From NCBI RefSeq assembly GCF_900637205.1, contig NZ_LR134355.1, positions 4,836,001 to 4,900,000 of the forward strand: a stretch of 64,000 nucleotides of DNA, read 5' to 3'. Under the pieces are notes generated by a model. The model made no database searches and was not told where the DNA came from. It worked only from the letters and a program-made list of their open reading frames with translations. The translations under genes were made by a program, and so were the position numbers. The stretch is from Mycolicibacterium chitae. Its GTDB lineage: Bacteria > Actinomycetota > Actinomycetes > Mycobacteriales > Mycobacteriaceae. Each line of letters begins with the position of its first letter. Within the stretch, counting starts at the first letter, position 1. Positions 42,790 through 51,385 of this stretch are shown piece after piece.

Positions 42790-43590
42790 GTGGTCGCCTT
42801 CGCCTATGTCATCGCCGGATCGGAAGCCACCGGCGGCGCCGGGTTACAAGCCGACCTGCGCACTTTCCAGCAGCTCGGCACCCACGGCATCGGCACCGTG
42901 ACTTGCATCGTGTCGTTCGATCCCAAGGCCGACTGGGGGCATCGATTCGTCCCCGTCGAGGCCCAGGTGATCGCCGACCAGATCGAAGCGGCGACCGCGG
43001 CCTACGACCTGGACGTGGTCAAGATCGGCATGCTGGGCACTCCCGCCACCATCGACGTCGTCGCCGAGGCGCTGGCCGGCCAGACCTGGTCCCAGGTCGT
43101 GGTCGACCCGGTGCTGATCTGCAAGGGTCAGGAGCCCGGCGCCGCCCTCGACACCGACACCGCACTGCGCCGCCGGATCCTGCCGCTGGCCTCCGTCGTG
43201 ACGCCCAACCTGTTCGAGGCCCGCACGCTCGCGGGTATGGACGACATCGCCACGGTCGAGGATCTCGTCGAGGCGGCGCGGCGCATCGCCGACCTCGGAC
43301 CGCGCCACGTGGTGGTCAAGGGTGGCGTCGATTTTCCCGGTGCCGACGCCGTCGATGTCCTCTTCGGGGACGGCGAGGTGGAGATCCTGCGGGCACCGAA
43401 GATCGGCAGCGCCCGCGTCGGCGGTGCGGGCTGCACGCTGGCGGCGGCCATCACGGCCGGCCTCGCCAAGGGCGCAGGTGTCTCCGAGGCGACGCATCAG
43501 GCCAAGGCGTTCACCACCGCCGGGATCGTCGGCCGGATCAGCGGCCACGCCCCGTTCGACGCGGTGTACCAGGGCGCGCCGGCCCAGTAG
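42790..43590 (+). CDS. HMP-P/pyridoxal kinase, ThiD/PdxK type
   Basis: A 266-residue ribokinase-fold kinase. IAGSEATGGAGLQADLRTFQQLGTHG opens it as in ThiD and PdxK proteins; VVVDPVLICKGQEPGAAL and the C-terminal GGAGCTLAAAITAGLAKG anion-hole motif with the catalytic Cys/Asp region follow. It phosphorylates hydroxymethylpyrimidine (thiamine synthesis) or pyridoxal (B6 salvage). The single-domain form without ThiE or ThiM neighbours leaves this open. The GTG at 42790 fits a leaderless promoter. It converges on an esterase gene. Confidence 0.82.
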   Translation: MVAFAYVIAGSEATGGAGLQADLRTFQQLGTHGIGTVTCIVSFDPKADWGHRFVPVEAQVIADQIEAATAAYDLDVVKIGMLGTPATIDVVAEALAGQTWSQVVVDPVLICKGQEPGAALDTDTALRRRILPLASVVTPNLFEARTLAGMDDIATVEDLVEAARRIADLGPRHVVVKGGVDFPGADAVDVLFGDGEVEILRAPKIGSARVGGAGCTLAAAITAGLAKGAGVSEATHQAKAFTTAGIVGRISGHAPFDAVYQGAPAQ

Positions 43591-43595
43591 CGCGG

Positions 43596-44522
43596 CTAGC
43601 CGTGCAGGGCCTTGCGCAACGCGGCGCCCTGCAGCGCGAACAACTGCCGGCTGACCTCCCAGCCCGGCAGCATCGAGTCAAACCCGTGGCAGGTGCCCGC
43701 GAACACGTGCAATTCGGTGCCGACCCCGGACCACAGCAGCCGCAGCGCGTAGTCGATGGCCTCGTCGCGCAGCGGATCCAGTTCCGAGCAGCTGAGGAAG
43801 GTCCTTGGCAGGCCGTCGAGGTCGTCGGTGCGGCCCGGGACGGCGGCCGCGGGCAGCGCCCCCGAGTAATGCCGCCACATCTGCTCGGCGGCCGGTCCGT
43901 CGAAGCCCGGGGTGGTGGTGAACTCCTCCTTGGACGGGCTGGGCCGGTCGTCGAGCACCGGTTGGTGCAGCAGCTGGAACACCACCGGGGGCAGCGCGCC
44001 GCGCGCCGCGGCCTGCGCCAGGCCGGTCGCCAGGGCGCCCCCGGCGCTGCTGCCGGCCACCGCCACCCGGTCGGGATCGATACCGAGTGCGGCGGCGTTG
44101 TCCACGGCCCAGCGCAGCACCGCGGCCGCGTCGTCGTAGCCGGCCGGGTACGGATGCTCCGGGGCCAGCCGGTAGTCCACGGAGATCACCGTGCACTCGG
44201 CGCGCCGGGCGAACTCCACGCATTGCAGATGGTCGGTGTCCAGATTGCCGAGGACGAAAGCGCCGCCGTGGCAATACAGTACGGCCGGGGCGGGGGTCGG
44301 GCCGCCGCGGTAGATCCGAACCCCGATGGTGCGCGCGTCGACCGGCACCTGCTGGTCCACGATTTCGACGCCGGCGGTGTCGAGTTCCGCAGCCGCCTGC
44401 CGACGACGCTGGTCGATCGATGCGCGCACGTCCGCCAGCGCCTCCGGCGCCAGATTCGTGCGGAACTCCGCGAACGGGCGCAGCGCGGGGTCGAGCCGGG
44501 CGATCGGCTCCACCGGGTTCAC
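43596..44522 (-). CDS. HSL-family esterase (alpha/beta hydrolase 3)
   Basis: A 308-residue carboxylesterase of the hormone-sensitive lipase family. YCHGGAFVLGNLDT is the HGG oxyanion motif, VAVAGSSAGGALATGL holds the nucleophile Ser, LSCSELDPLRDEAIDY the Asp, and GTCHGFDSMLP the His. It starts at a GTG that overlaps the Baeyer-Villiger gene stop by 4 nt and is the last gene of the seven-gene operon. It is a natural candidate for opening the ester or lactone made by that monooxygenase. Confidence 0.88.
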   Translation of the reverse strand: MNPVEPIARLDPALRPFAEFRTNLAPEALADVRASIDQRRRQAAAELDTAGVEIVDQQVPVDARTIGVRIYRGGPTPAPAVLYCHGGAFVLGNLDTDHLQCVEFARRAECTVISVDYRLAPEHPYPAGYDDAAAVLRWAVDNAAALGIDPDRVAVAGSSAGGALATGLAQAAARGALPPVVFQLLHQPVLDDRPSPSKEEFTTTPGFDGPAAEQMWRHYSGALPAAAVPGRTDDLDGLPRTFLSCSELDPLRDEAIDYALRLLWSGVGTELHVFAGTCHGFDSMLPGWEVSRQLFALQGAALRKALHG

Positions 44523-46036
44523 TGCGACACCGCCGAATGCGGCTGTACCGCAAGCGGTTCGGGTGTCCCCTGCGGATCGAAGCTGTAGTCGCGCAGCCGC
44601 AGCCGGCGGGTCATCGTCCAGAAGGCCCGCGCGCTGCGCGGCCACTGAGTCACGACGCGGCCGTTGGCGGCCCGGAAGTAGTTGCTGCACCGCGTGGTCC
44701 ACACCGTGCCGACCATCCACCGGTCGATCTTGGCGATGTAGTCGGCCGTCGCCTCGCGACGCACCGCCAGGTACGACTTGCCCCGGCGACGCATCTGCTG
44801 CAACGCCCGCACGATGTAGCGGGCCTGCGCCTCCAGCACGAAGATCACGCTGTTGGACCCGACGTTGGTGTTGGGGCCGTACAGCATGAAGAAGTTCGGG
44901 AAACCCGGTACGGCCATGCCCATATAGGCGTAGGCGCCGTCGCTCCAGGTGTCCCGCAACGTGACCCCGCCCTCGCCGCGCACCTCGATCTGGCCCAGGT
45001 AGTCGGCGACGGCGTAGCCGGTGGCGCACACCACCACGTCGACGTCCAGTTCGGTGCCGTCGGCGGTGACCAGCGACCGCGTCCACAGCGCCTTGGCCGG
45101 GGAGGCGATCACCTCGACGTTGTCCCGGGTCAGGGCCTGCAGGTAGTCGGTGGCGAACACCAATCGCTTGCAGCCCAGGGGGTGGTCGGGGGTCAGCCGG
45201 GCCCGCAGGTCGGCGTCGGGCACCGTGGCCTCGAGCGTGCGCAGCGCGACCCCCTTGAACTCCTGGGTCTTGTCACTGCCGTTCTCGATGACCGAGATGT
45301 TCGACTCGCTGCGCAACCAGAGCCGGGTGCGGTAGACGCGCTTGGCCAGCGGGACGTGTCTGAAGATCCACTTCTCCCGGTCGGTGTAGGGCCGGTCGGG
45401 CTTGGGCAGGATCCAGGTGGGTGAGCGCTGCACGGAGTAGACGTGCGCGGCCTGCCGGGCGATCTCGGGCAGCACCTGCGATGCGGTGGATCCGGTGCCC
45501 AGCACCGCGACCCGCTTGCCGGCGATCTGCACCGAGTGGTCCCATTTCGCGGTGTGCATGACGGTGCCCGCGAAGGGCTCTTCCTCGACGAGATCGGGGG
45601 TCAGCGGCTGATTGAACACGCCCACCGCCGACACGACGACGTCGAAGACGTGCTCGGTACCGGTGGCGCTGCGCAGCCGCCAGGCCCGGGTCCCCGGCTC
45701 CCAGGTGGCCGCGACGATGTCGGTGTTCAACCGCAGATGCGGTGCCAGCTGGTGGCGGCGCGCGGAATCCTCGAAGTAGCGCAGGATCTCGGGCTGGTCC
45801 GACCACAGCCGCGACCAGTCGGGGTTGAGGTCGAAGGAGAAGGAGTACAGGTGCGACTTCACGTCGCACGCCAGCCCGGGATAGGTGTTGGTGCGCCAGG
45901 TGCCGCCCACGCCGTCCTCGCGGTCGAAGATGGTGAAGTTCTCGAATCCCGCCTTCTTCAGGAAGATCCCGAGCGCCAGACCGCCCGGCCCGGCTCCGAT
46001 GACGCCCACCGACAGGCTCTTCGCCATTGCACTCAT
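44519..46036 (-). CDS. Baeyer-Villiger type flavin monooxygenase
   Basis: A 505-residue class B flavoprotein monooxygenase. GVIGAGPGGLALGIFLKKAGF is the FAD dinucleotide-binding motif, EPFAGTVMHTAKWDHS matches the type I Baeyer-Villiger fingerprint FxGxxxHxxxW(P/D), and VAVLGTGSTASQVLPEIA is the NADPH site. The enzyme would insert oxygen next to a ketone to give an ester or lactone. The ATG at 46036 overlaps the SDR stop by 4 nt. Upstream SDR and alcohol dehydrogenase could supply the ketone and the downstream esterase could cleave the product. Confidence 0.9.
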   Translation of the reverse strand: MSAMAKSLSVGVIGAGPGGLALGIFLKKAGFENFTIFDREDGVGGTWRTNTYPGLACDVKSHLYSFSFDLNPDWSRLWSDQPEILRYFEDSARRHQLAPHLRLNTDIVAATWEPGTRAWRLRSATGTEHVFDVVVSAVGVFNQPLTPDLVEEEPFAGTVMHTAKWDHSVQIAGKRVAVLGTGSTASQVLPEIARQAAHVYSVQRSPTWILPKPDRPYTDREKWIFRHVPLAKRVYRTRLWLRSESNISVIENGSDKTQEFKGVALRTLEATVPDADLRARLTPDHPLGCKRLVFATDYLQALTRDNVEVIASPAKALWTRSLVTADGTELDVDVVVCATGYAVADYLGQIEVRGEGGVTLRDTWSDGAYAYMGMAVPGFPNFFMLYGPNTNVGSNSVIFVLEAQARYIVRALQQMRRRGKSYLAVRREATADYIAKIDRWMVGTVWTTRCSNYFRAANGRVVTQWPRSARAFWTMTRRLRLRDYSFDPQGTPEPLAVQPHSAVSQ

Positions 46037-46767
46037 CCCATCTGCAGCGTTTGACCGCCGTCCACCACGAGTTCCGAACCGGTGATGAAGGAGGCGTGTT
46101 CGGACACCAGGAAGGCCACGGCGTCGGCGATCTCGCGCGGTTGGCCCAGCCGCCCGCTGACGGAGGTGGCCGCCAGCTTCGCCTGGGTGCGGTCGTCGAG
46201 CATCGGGGTCTCCACCGGGCCGGGCAGCACTGCGTTGACCCGGATGCCGGTGCCGGCGAGTTCGGCCGCGACGATCTGCGTCAGCCCCCGCAGCGCCCAT
46301 TTGGAGGAGCCGTAGGCGGCGTGGTTGGGGAACGCCCGCACGGCGCCGGTGCTGCAGGTGTTGACGATCGCGGCGCCGTGGGCCTCGCGCAGCGCCGGCA
46401 GGCAGGCCTGGATGCCGAGGAACGGCCCCAGCGTGTTGACGCGCCAGGCCCGTTCGAAGCCCTCGCGGGTCTCGTCGCCGAGGGCGGCGCGGTGCAAGAC
46501 CCCGGCGTTGTTCACCAGGGTGGTCAGCAGGCCCAACCGGGCGGCGACCTGCTCGACCGCGGTGCGCCACTGCTCCTCGGAGGTGACATCCAGCGGCACC
46601 GCGATGACGCCCGGGTCGTCCAGCGCCGCGACCGTGGCCTCGAGTTCGGCCTCGGCCACGTCGCAGGCCGCCACGGCGAAGCCGTCGCGGCGCAGTCGGG
46701 CCACGATCGCCGCGCCCTGTCCGCGCGCGGCGCCGGTGACCAGGGCGATCCGGTCGGTACCGGTCAT
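46033..46767 (-). CDS. SDR family oxidoreductase (operator-linked operon)
   Basis: A 244-residue classical SDR. TGAARGQG binds NAD(P), NNAG is present, the catalytic Ser lies in NTCSTGAVRAF and Tyr/Lys in YGSSKWALRG. The C-terminus HASFITGSELVVDGGQTLQMG is standard. It oxidises a secondary alcohol or reduces a ketone. It starts one base from the aldolase stop and overlaps the Baeyer-Villiger gene, so it probably feeds a ketone to that enzyme. Confidence 0.88.
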   Translation of the reverse strand: MTGTDRIALVTGAARGQGAAIVARLRRDGFAVAACDVAEAELEATVAALDDPGVIAVPLDVTSEEQWRTAVEQVAARLGLLTTLVNNAGVLHRAALGDETREGFERAWRVNTLGPFLGIQACLPALREAHGAAIVNTCSTGAVRAFPNHAAYGSSKWALRGLTQIVAAELAGTGIRVNAVLPGPVETPMLDDRTQAKLAATSVSGRLGQPREIADAVAFLVSEHASFITGSELVVDGGQTLQMG

Positions 46768-46768
46768 C

Positions 46769-47554
46769 TCAGGCGTACCCCTTCTGCGGCGCCGCTTCCG
46801 GCCCGCCGCCGGCGTCGCGCAGGTGATCGGCGGCGCCGCGGCGCAGCGCCTGGGATTCCGAGGCCAGCGTGATGAACTGAAACCCCCACTCGGCCACCAT
46901 TTTTCCGATCCGCCCGTCGCCCGCGTGAATGCCGGCGACCAGGCCCGCGGCGGCCGCGGTCTGCTGAATACTCTTGATGGCGTCGGTGACCTCGGCGGTG
47001 CTCCACATCGCCGAGACCGGGTGCCCCATCGAGACGGCCAGGTCGGCGGGTCCGACGTAGATGCCGGCCAGACCGGGTACGGCGCAGATCTCGGCGACGT
47101 TCGGCAACGCCGCGGCGGTTTCGATCATGGCGTAGACGTTGGCCCGGGACTCCAGGGCCGCGGTGTCCGTACCCAGGGAAGGCCGCAGCGGTCCGAAGCT
47201 GCGGACCCCGGCCGGCGCGTACTTGGTGGCCGCCACGGCGCGGGCGGCCTGTTCGGGGGTCTCCACCATGGGGATGATCACCGCGTCCGCACCGGCGTCG
47301 AGGACGCGGCCGATCGGACCCGGATCGGCCGACGGCAATCGGACCGCGGTGGCGATCGGGAGATGTTCGAGGCGGCGCAGCAGCAGGGCCACATCGGTGT
47401 CGCTCAGGAACCCGTGCTGGGTGTCGAAGCCGACGTAATCGTAACCGGCCGTGACGAATTCCTCGGGTCCGAACAGGGTCGAGCCGATCACCCAGCCGCC
47501 CCAGACCGGGCGGTGGTCGGCCAGCGCTTCCCGCAGCCGACCGGCGGCGCTCAT
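46769..47554 (-). CDS. HpcH/HpaI family aldolase
   Basis: A 261-residue class II pyruvate-type aldolase. VWGGWVIGSTLFGPEEFVTAGYDYVGFDTQHGF opens the barrel with the catalytic His, and AVIIPMVETPEQA and AGIYVGPADLAVSMG give the metal-binding Glu/Asp and phosphate-like sites. Members split 2-oxo-3-deoxy acids into pyruvate and an aldehyde. The ATG at 47554 overlaps the alcohol dehydrogenase stop by 4 nt. Its place in the operon suggests cleavage of a late, ring-opened intermediate. Confidence 0.87.
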   Translation of the reverse strand: MSAAGRLREALADHRPVWGGWVIGSTLFGPEEFVTAGYDYVGFDTQHGFLSDTDVALLLRRLEHLPIATAVRLPSADPGPIGRVLDAGADAVIIPMVETPEQAARAVAATKYAPAGVRSFGPLRPSLGTDTAALESRANVYAMIETAAALPNVAEICAVPGLAGIYVGPADLAVSMGHPVSAMWSTAEVTDAIKSIQQTAAAAGLVAGIHAGDGRIGKMVAEWGFQFITLASESQALRRGAADHLRDAGGGPEAAPQKGYA

Positions 47555-48528
47555 CGCTGCGCCTCCGCGATGGCGATCTTGACCCGCTCGGGCACCGGCC
47601 GACACGCCAGCTCGAACGCCGACTGCACGTCGTCCGGGGCGAAGGTGTGGGTGATGTAGTTGGGTAGCAGATCGGGGTGCCGACGGGCGAACTCGTCGGC
47701 GTCACGGAGCACGCGGGCGCGGTCCAGGGTGACCCCGGAGCGCAGCGTCAGGTTGTTGCGCAGCATGGTGCGCATCGAGATGGGGTAACTGTCGTCGTCA
47801 GGCACACCGAAGTAGAACACGGTGCCGCCGAAGGCCGCAGCCGCTATGGCGTCGTTGAGCGTGGCGACCTGATGCCCCACGGCCTCGATGACGATCTCGG
47901 GTCGGTCGGCCGCATCGAGGTGCGTGACCCAGCGGTCGCTGGTCGCGCGCACCGTCGTGTCGACACCGAAGGGCGCCGCCAACCCCGCGCGGTCCACCGG
48001 GTCCACGCCGATCACCTCGGCGGCCCCCAAGGCCTTTGCGACATAGGAGAACAGCAGGCCGATGGAGCCCTGACCGAGGATCGCCACCCGGCGCCCGGCG
48101 ATCTCGGGCAGCTGTTCCAGCGCGTAGAGGACGCAGGCCAGCGGCTGTAGGCCCACCGCGTACGCCGGACTCAGCGCCGGATCGTAGGACGCCAACCCGT
48201 TGCCGTCGGCGATCACCTGTCCGGTCAGCCCGTCGAATCCCGACGCCCAGCCGACCACCCGCTCGCCCGGTCGATGCGCGGGGTGCCGGCTGGCCAGTAC
48301 CTCGCCGACGATCTCGTGGGCCGGGAAGCCGTTCATCTCCGCGGCGCAGGTACCGGTGTCGCCGGGCAGCCGCCCCTGGGTGCCGCGGAAGCCGGGCAGG
48401 TCGCTGCCGCAGATGCCGGCGGCCAGGAAACGCAGCAGGACCTGTTGGTCGGCAAGCGATTCCGGGTCGGGTTCGGGAAGTTCGCAGCGTTCGAAGGTGT
48501 AGGGCGCCACCAGGCGGTAGGACCACAC
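47551..48528 (-). CDS. zinc-type alcohol dehydrogenase (MDR family)
   Basis: A 325-residue medium-chain dehydrogenase. AAGICGSDLPGF includes the catalytic zinc Cys, FPAHEIVGEV the His/Glu pair, and VAILGQGSIGLLFSYVAKALGA the NAD-binding GxGxxG. Four-cysteine structural zinc ligands are absent, and the protein is shorter than the usual 340-350 residues. Starts at GTG, 3 nt after the P450 stop. It probably oxidises the alcohol made by that P450. Confidence 0.85.
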   Translation of the reverse strand: MWSYRLVAPYTFERCELPEPDPESLADQQVLLRFLAAGICGSDLPGFRGTQGRLPGDTGTCAAEMNGFPAHEIVGEVLASRHPAHRPGERVVGWASGFDGLTGQVIADGNGLASYDPALSPAYAVGLQPLACVLYALEQLPEIAGRRVAILGQGSIGLLFSYVAKALGAAEVIGVDPVDRAGLAAPFGVDTTVRATSDRWVTHLDAADRPEIVIEAVGHQVATLNDAIAAAAFGGTVFYFGVPDDDSYPISMRTMLRNNLTLRSGVTLDRARVLRDADEFARRHPDLLPNYITHTFAPDDVQSAFELACRPVPERVKIAIAEAQR

Positions 48529-48531
48529 GGG

Positions 48532-49761
48532 CTAGACCTCCACCGGGATGGAGTTCCAGCCCCACTGGAAACTCGACGGCGGTCGTGAGGCGGCGTCGGC
48601 GTCGATCCGGAAGTCCGGCACCCGCTTGAGGAACTCCTGCAGCATGATGGTGATCTCCAAGCGGGCGACGTGCACGCCCAGGCAGAAGTGCTGGCCGTGG
48701 CCGAAGGACAGCAGTCGTTCGATGGGCCGGTTCCAGCGGAACGTGTCCGGATCGGGGTACTCGCGCTCGTCCCGCGCCGCCGAGGCCAGCAGGGTGATGA
48801 TCCGCTGGCCGGGTTGCAGCGTGGTGCCGTGAATGGTGTACGGCCGCCGCACGGTTCGCGCGAACCACTGCGCCGGGGCGCTGTAGCGGATGATCTCCTC
48901 GCGCGCCACGGGCACGTTGGCCTCGAGGTCGGCCCGCACCGCGGCGAGTTGCTCCGGGTGGGCGCTGAGGTGCCACAGTCCGGTCGCGGTGATCTTCGGC
49001 ACCGTCTCGGTGCCGCCGATGAACACCCCGAGCATCTGGGTGGCCGCCTCGACGTCGGTGAACGTCGTCCCGTCCGGCAGCGTGAAGTTGATCAGGCTGT
49101 CCGCGATGGGGACGCTGCCGTCGGCGCCGGCCGCGCGGCGCCGTTCGATGATGGGGGTCAGATACGACAGGTAGCCGGGCCGGGAGTTACCCACCTCGAC
49201 GCCCTGCCCGGGTTGCGCCAGGCTGCCGGCGTTCACCGTCGCGAGCACATCGCCGGCCAGATCCACCGGCAGGCCGACGAATTCGCACACCATCGAGGCC
49301 GCGACAATGCCGCCGTAGTCCTGGGTCAGGTCGAAGCGGCCGCGGGGCAGCAGTTCGTCGAGGCGCTCGTTGGCCAGGGCGCGGATCCGCTCGGCCAGCT
49401 TGGCCGCCGACCGCGGCCGGAACTGCGCCGAGGTGCAGCGGCGCACGTTCTCGTAGATCGGCGAATCGAAGTTCGCGTGAAACGGCATGGGGTGCAACGG
49501 CGGATCCGGAACCGGCCCGTCGTTGTGGTGTTCGAGCACGGTGGCCGCCGGCAGCGTTCCCTCCGAGGCCACGAAGGTGCCGTCGGTGAGGCCGAGGACC
49601 TCCCAGATGTCCTCGAACCGGGACAGCGCGTAGGTATCCCACTTCGGGATGTAGTACACCGGATGCTCGTCGCGCAGCACCCGGTAGTAGGGCAGCGGGT
49701 TGGCCATCACGTCCGGATCGAACGGATCGTAGGAAAGAACCTGTGCGGTGGGCTGATTCAT
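48532..49761 (-). CDS. cytochrome P450 (operator-linked operon)
   Basis: A 409-residue P450. The I-helix motif is FIGGTETVPK, with Glu-Thr in the acid-alcohol position; ExxR is EEIIRY; the haem loop is FGHGQHFCLG with Cys ligand. The N-terminus DPFDPDVMANPLPYYRVLRDEHPVYY is typical of soluble actinobacterial P450s. It is the second gene of the seven-gene operon, 4 nt after the NIPSNAP/EthD-like gene. It likely performs the first hydroxylation of the pathway with the His-variant ferredoxin encoded at 52318. Confidence 0.9.
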   Translation of the reverse strand: MNQPTAQVLSYDPFDPDVMANPLPYYRVLRDEHPVYYIPKWDTYALSRFEDIWEVLGLTDGTFVASEGTLPAATVLEHHNDGPVPDPPLHPMPFHANFDSPIYENVRRCTSAQFRPRSAAKLAERIRALANERLDELLPRGRFDLTQDYGGIVAASMVCEFVGLPVDLAGDVLATVNAGSLAQPGQGVEVGNSRPGYLSYLTPIIERRRAAGADGSVPIADSLINFTLPDGTTFTDVEAATQMLGVFIGGTETVPKITATGLWHLSAHPEQLAAVRADLEANVPVAREEIIRYSAPAQWFARTVRRPYTIHGTTLQPGQRIITLLASAARDEREYPDPDTFRWNRPIERLLSFGHGQHFCLGVHVARLEITIMLQEFLKRVPDFRIDADAASRPPSSFQWGWNSIPVEV

Positions 49762-49765
49762 GAGG

Positions 49766-50476
49766 TCACTGCAATGGCGAGGGGGGCAGGGCGGCCAGAA
49801 TGGAATCCTCCCAGCCGTCGCGCAGTGCCGGCGCCACGCTCATCCAGGTGACGATCTCGGCGGGCGGCTGATCCTTCCACGACGGGTAGTGGTTCTCGAA
49901 GCAGTCCCAGTCGCCGTCGAGCGCCCAGTAGTGGATGACCTCGTTGAACCGGAAGGTGGTGATGAACGAGCCCAGCCACCGTTTACCGGTGGACTCCGAC
50001 CACGGCACGTAGAGCCGTTCCAGTTCCCGGATGTAGTCGTCCTGCCGGCCGGGCTTGGTCTGCATGATCTCCTGGATCACCAGGCCCGCACCGAAGTTGG
50101 CCTCCTGCAGCTGGGCCAGCGTCTTGTTGTACTTCCCGGCGTACATGATCCGGCCCTCCCCGCGGGCCCCGATCCCGGCGAGGTACTGCTGCCACCGCGC
50201 GGCGGGCTCGGCGTGGCTGCCGCCGCGGGCCTGCTCCCGGCCGATCCGGGCGTAGTCGGCGAACGCGTCGATCTCCCAGATGATCGTGACCTGCGGCCAG
50301 TGCCCGTTGTACGGGGTGGTTTCCCAGAGGGTGAACAGCCGGGCGCCGAGCTGCTCCATCATCGGTTGGTAGATCTCGGTGAACGCCGCGGTGAACTCGT
50401 CGCTGCGCCCCGAGCCCAAATCGATGGTCTCGTGGAGGTACAGCAGCGTGTGGCCGTAATACTTCTTCATGCTCAT
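49766..50476 (-). CDS. NIPSNAP/EthD-like protein, first gene of operon
   Basis: A 236-residue soluble protein that appears to be two copies of a dimeric alpha-beta barrel: residues about 1-110 (YLHETIDLGSGRSDEFTAAF, WPQVTIIWEIDAFADYARIG) and about 120-236 (LVIQEIMQTKPGRQDDYIREL, RFNEVIHYWALDGDWDCFE). NIPSNAP and EthD-like proteins have this fold. EthD is needed with P450 systems for ether degradation, and this gene is next to a P450. The ATG at 50476 or 50470 is the start. The proposed operator lies 36 bp upstream. Exact role unknown. Confidence 0.75.
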   Translation of the reverse strand: MSMKKYYGHTLLYLHETIDLGSGRSDEFTAAFTEIYQPMMEQLGARLFTLWETTPYNGHWPQVTIIWEIDAFADYARIGREQARGGSHAEPAARWQQYLAGIGARGEGRIMYAGKYNKTLAQLQEANFGAGLVIQEIMQTKPGRQDDYIRELERLYVPWSESTGKRWLGSFITTFRFNEVIHYWALDGDWDCFENHYPSWKDQPPAEIVTWMSVAPALRDGWEDSILAALPPSPLQ

Positions 50477-50511
50477 AACCGGGACCCTGTTGACAGTGAC
50501 ACCCAGCGAGC

Positions 50512-50537
50512 GTGACACTTGTTGCGTGTTTTGTAAA
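50512..50537. promoter_or_regulatory. proposed TetR regulon operator, site 2
   Basis: GTGACA (50512-50517), 14 nt, TGTAAA (50532-50537), in the 84-bp gap between the seven-gene leftward operon (start 50476) and the SMP-30 gene (start 50561). The short gap means a bound repressor should block both promoters. Confidence 0.65.
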
Positions 50538-50560
50538 GGTGAGCGAGGCGGTTCGGTGCA

Positions 50561-51385
50561 ATGGAGTTGACGCTGACGAAGTTGGCCGACGGTTTCTGCT
50601 TCGGCGAGGGTCCCCGCTGGTTCGAGGGGCTGCTCTGGTTCTCCGACATGCTGGGCTCGGCGGTGCACACCGTGACCCTGGGCGGGGCGATGACAACACT
50701 GCCCATGGCCGGCCACGACCCGTCGGGCCTGGGGTTCTGCCCGGACGGCTGCCTGCTGGTGGTCTCCAGCGAGAAACGGCAGGTCCTGCACTACGACGGC
50801 GAGGACGTCACCGGGTTCGCGGACCTCTCCGAATTGGCCAGGGCGAACCTCGGCGACATGGTCGTCGACGCCCACGGCCGCGCGTACATCGGGTCGCAGG
50901 CACGCGGCGACGGGGTGATCATCCTCCTCGACCGCGACGGCAGCGCCCGGGTGGTGGCCGAGGACCTCGACTTCCCCAACGGCATGGTCATCACCGACGA
51001 CGGCGCGACCCTGATCGTCGCCGAGTCGGTGGGCCGGCGGTTGACCGCCTATAGCATCGACGACGCCGGCGGTCTCTCCGAGCGCCGCGTGTTCGCCGAC
51101 GGTCTGGACGCGCCGCCGGACGGGATCGCGCTCGACGCCGAGGGCGGGGTCTGGGCGGCCATGACGCTGGGCCACCGCTTCGACCGGATCGAACAGGGCG
51201 GCGCGGTCACCGACCGGATCGAAGTGGGAGACCGCATCGCGATCGCCTGCGCGCTGGGCGGTCCGGAGCGACGGACGCTGTTCCTGCTGTCCAGCACCGA
51301 CGCCTACCCCGAGCGGCTGCGCGGCACCAAGAACTCGCGGCTGGACGCCGTCACCGTCGACGTGCCCGGGGCGGGGTGGCCGTGA
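50561..51385 (+). CDS. SMP-30/gluconolactonase-like lactonase
   Basis: A 274-residue six-bladed beta-propeller of the SMP-30/regucalcin family. FGEGPRWFEGLLWFSDMLG holds the metal Glu, LDFPNGMVITDDGATLIVAES the Asn, and DAPPDGIALDAEGGVWAAM the Asp. Such enzymes hydrolyse lactones with a divalent metal. It is divergent from the Baeyer-Villiger operon across a shared operator and overlaps the downstream thioesterase gene by one base. It could open a lactone made by the Baeyer-Villiger enzyme. Confidence 0.87.
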   Translation: MELTLTKLADGFCFGEGPRWFEGLLWFSDMLGSAVHTVTLGGAMTTLPMAGHDPSGLGFCPDGCLLVVSSEKRQVLHYDGEDVTGFADLSELARANLGDMVVDAHGRAYIGSQARGDGVIILLDRDGSARVVAEDLDFPNGMVITDDGATLIVAESVGRRLTAYSIDDAGGLSERRVFADGLDAPPDGIALDAEGGVWAAMTLGHRFDRIEQGGAVTDRIEVGDRIAIACALGGPERRTLFLLSSTDAYPERLRGTKNSRLDAVTVDVPGAGWP

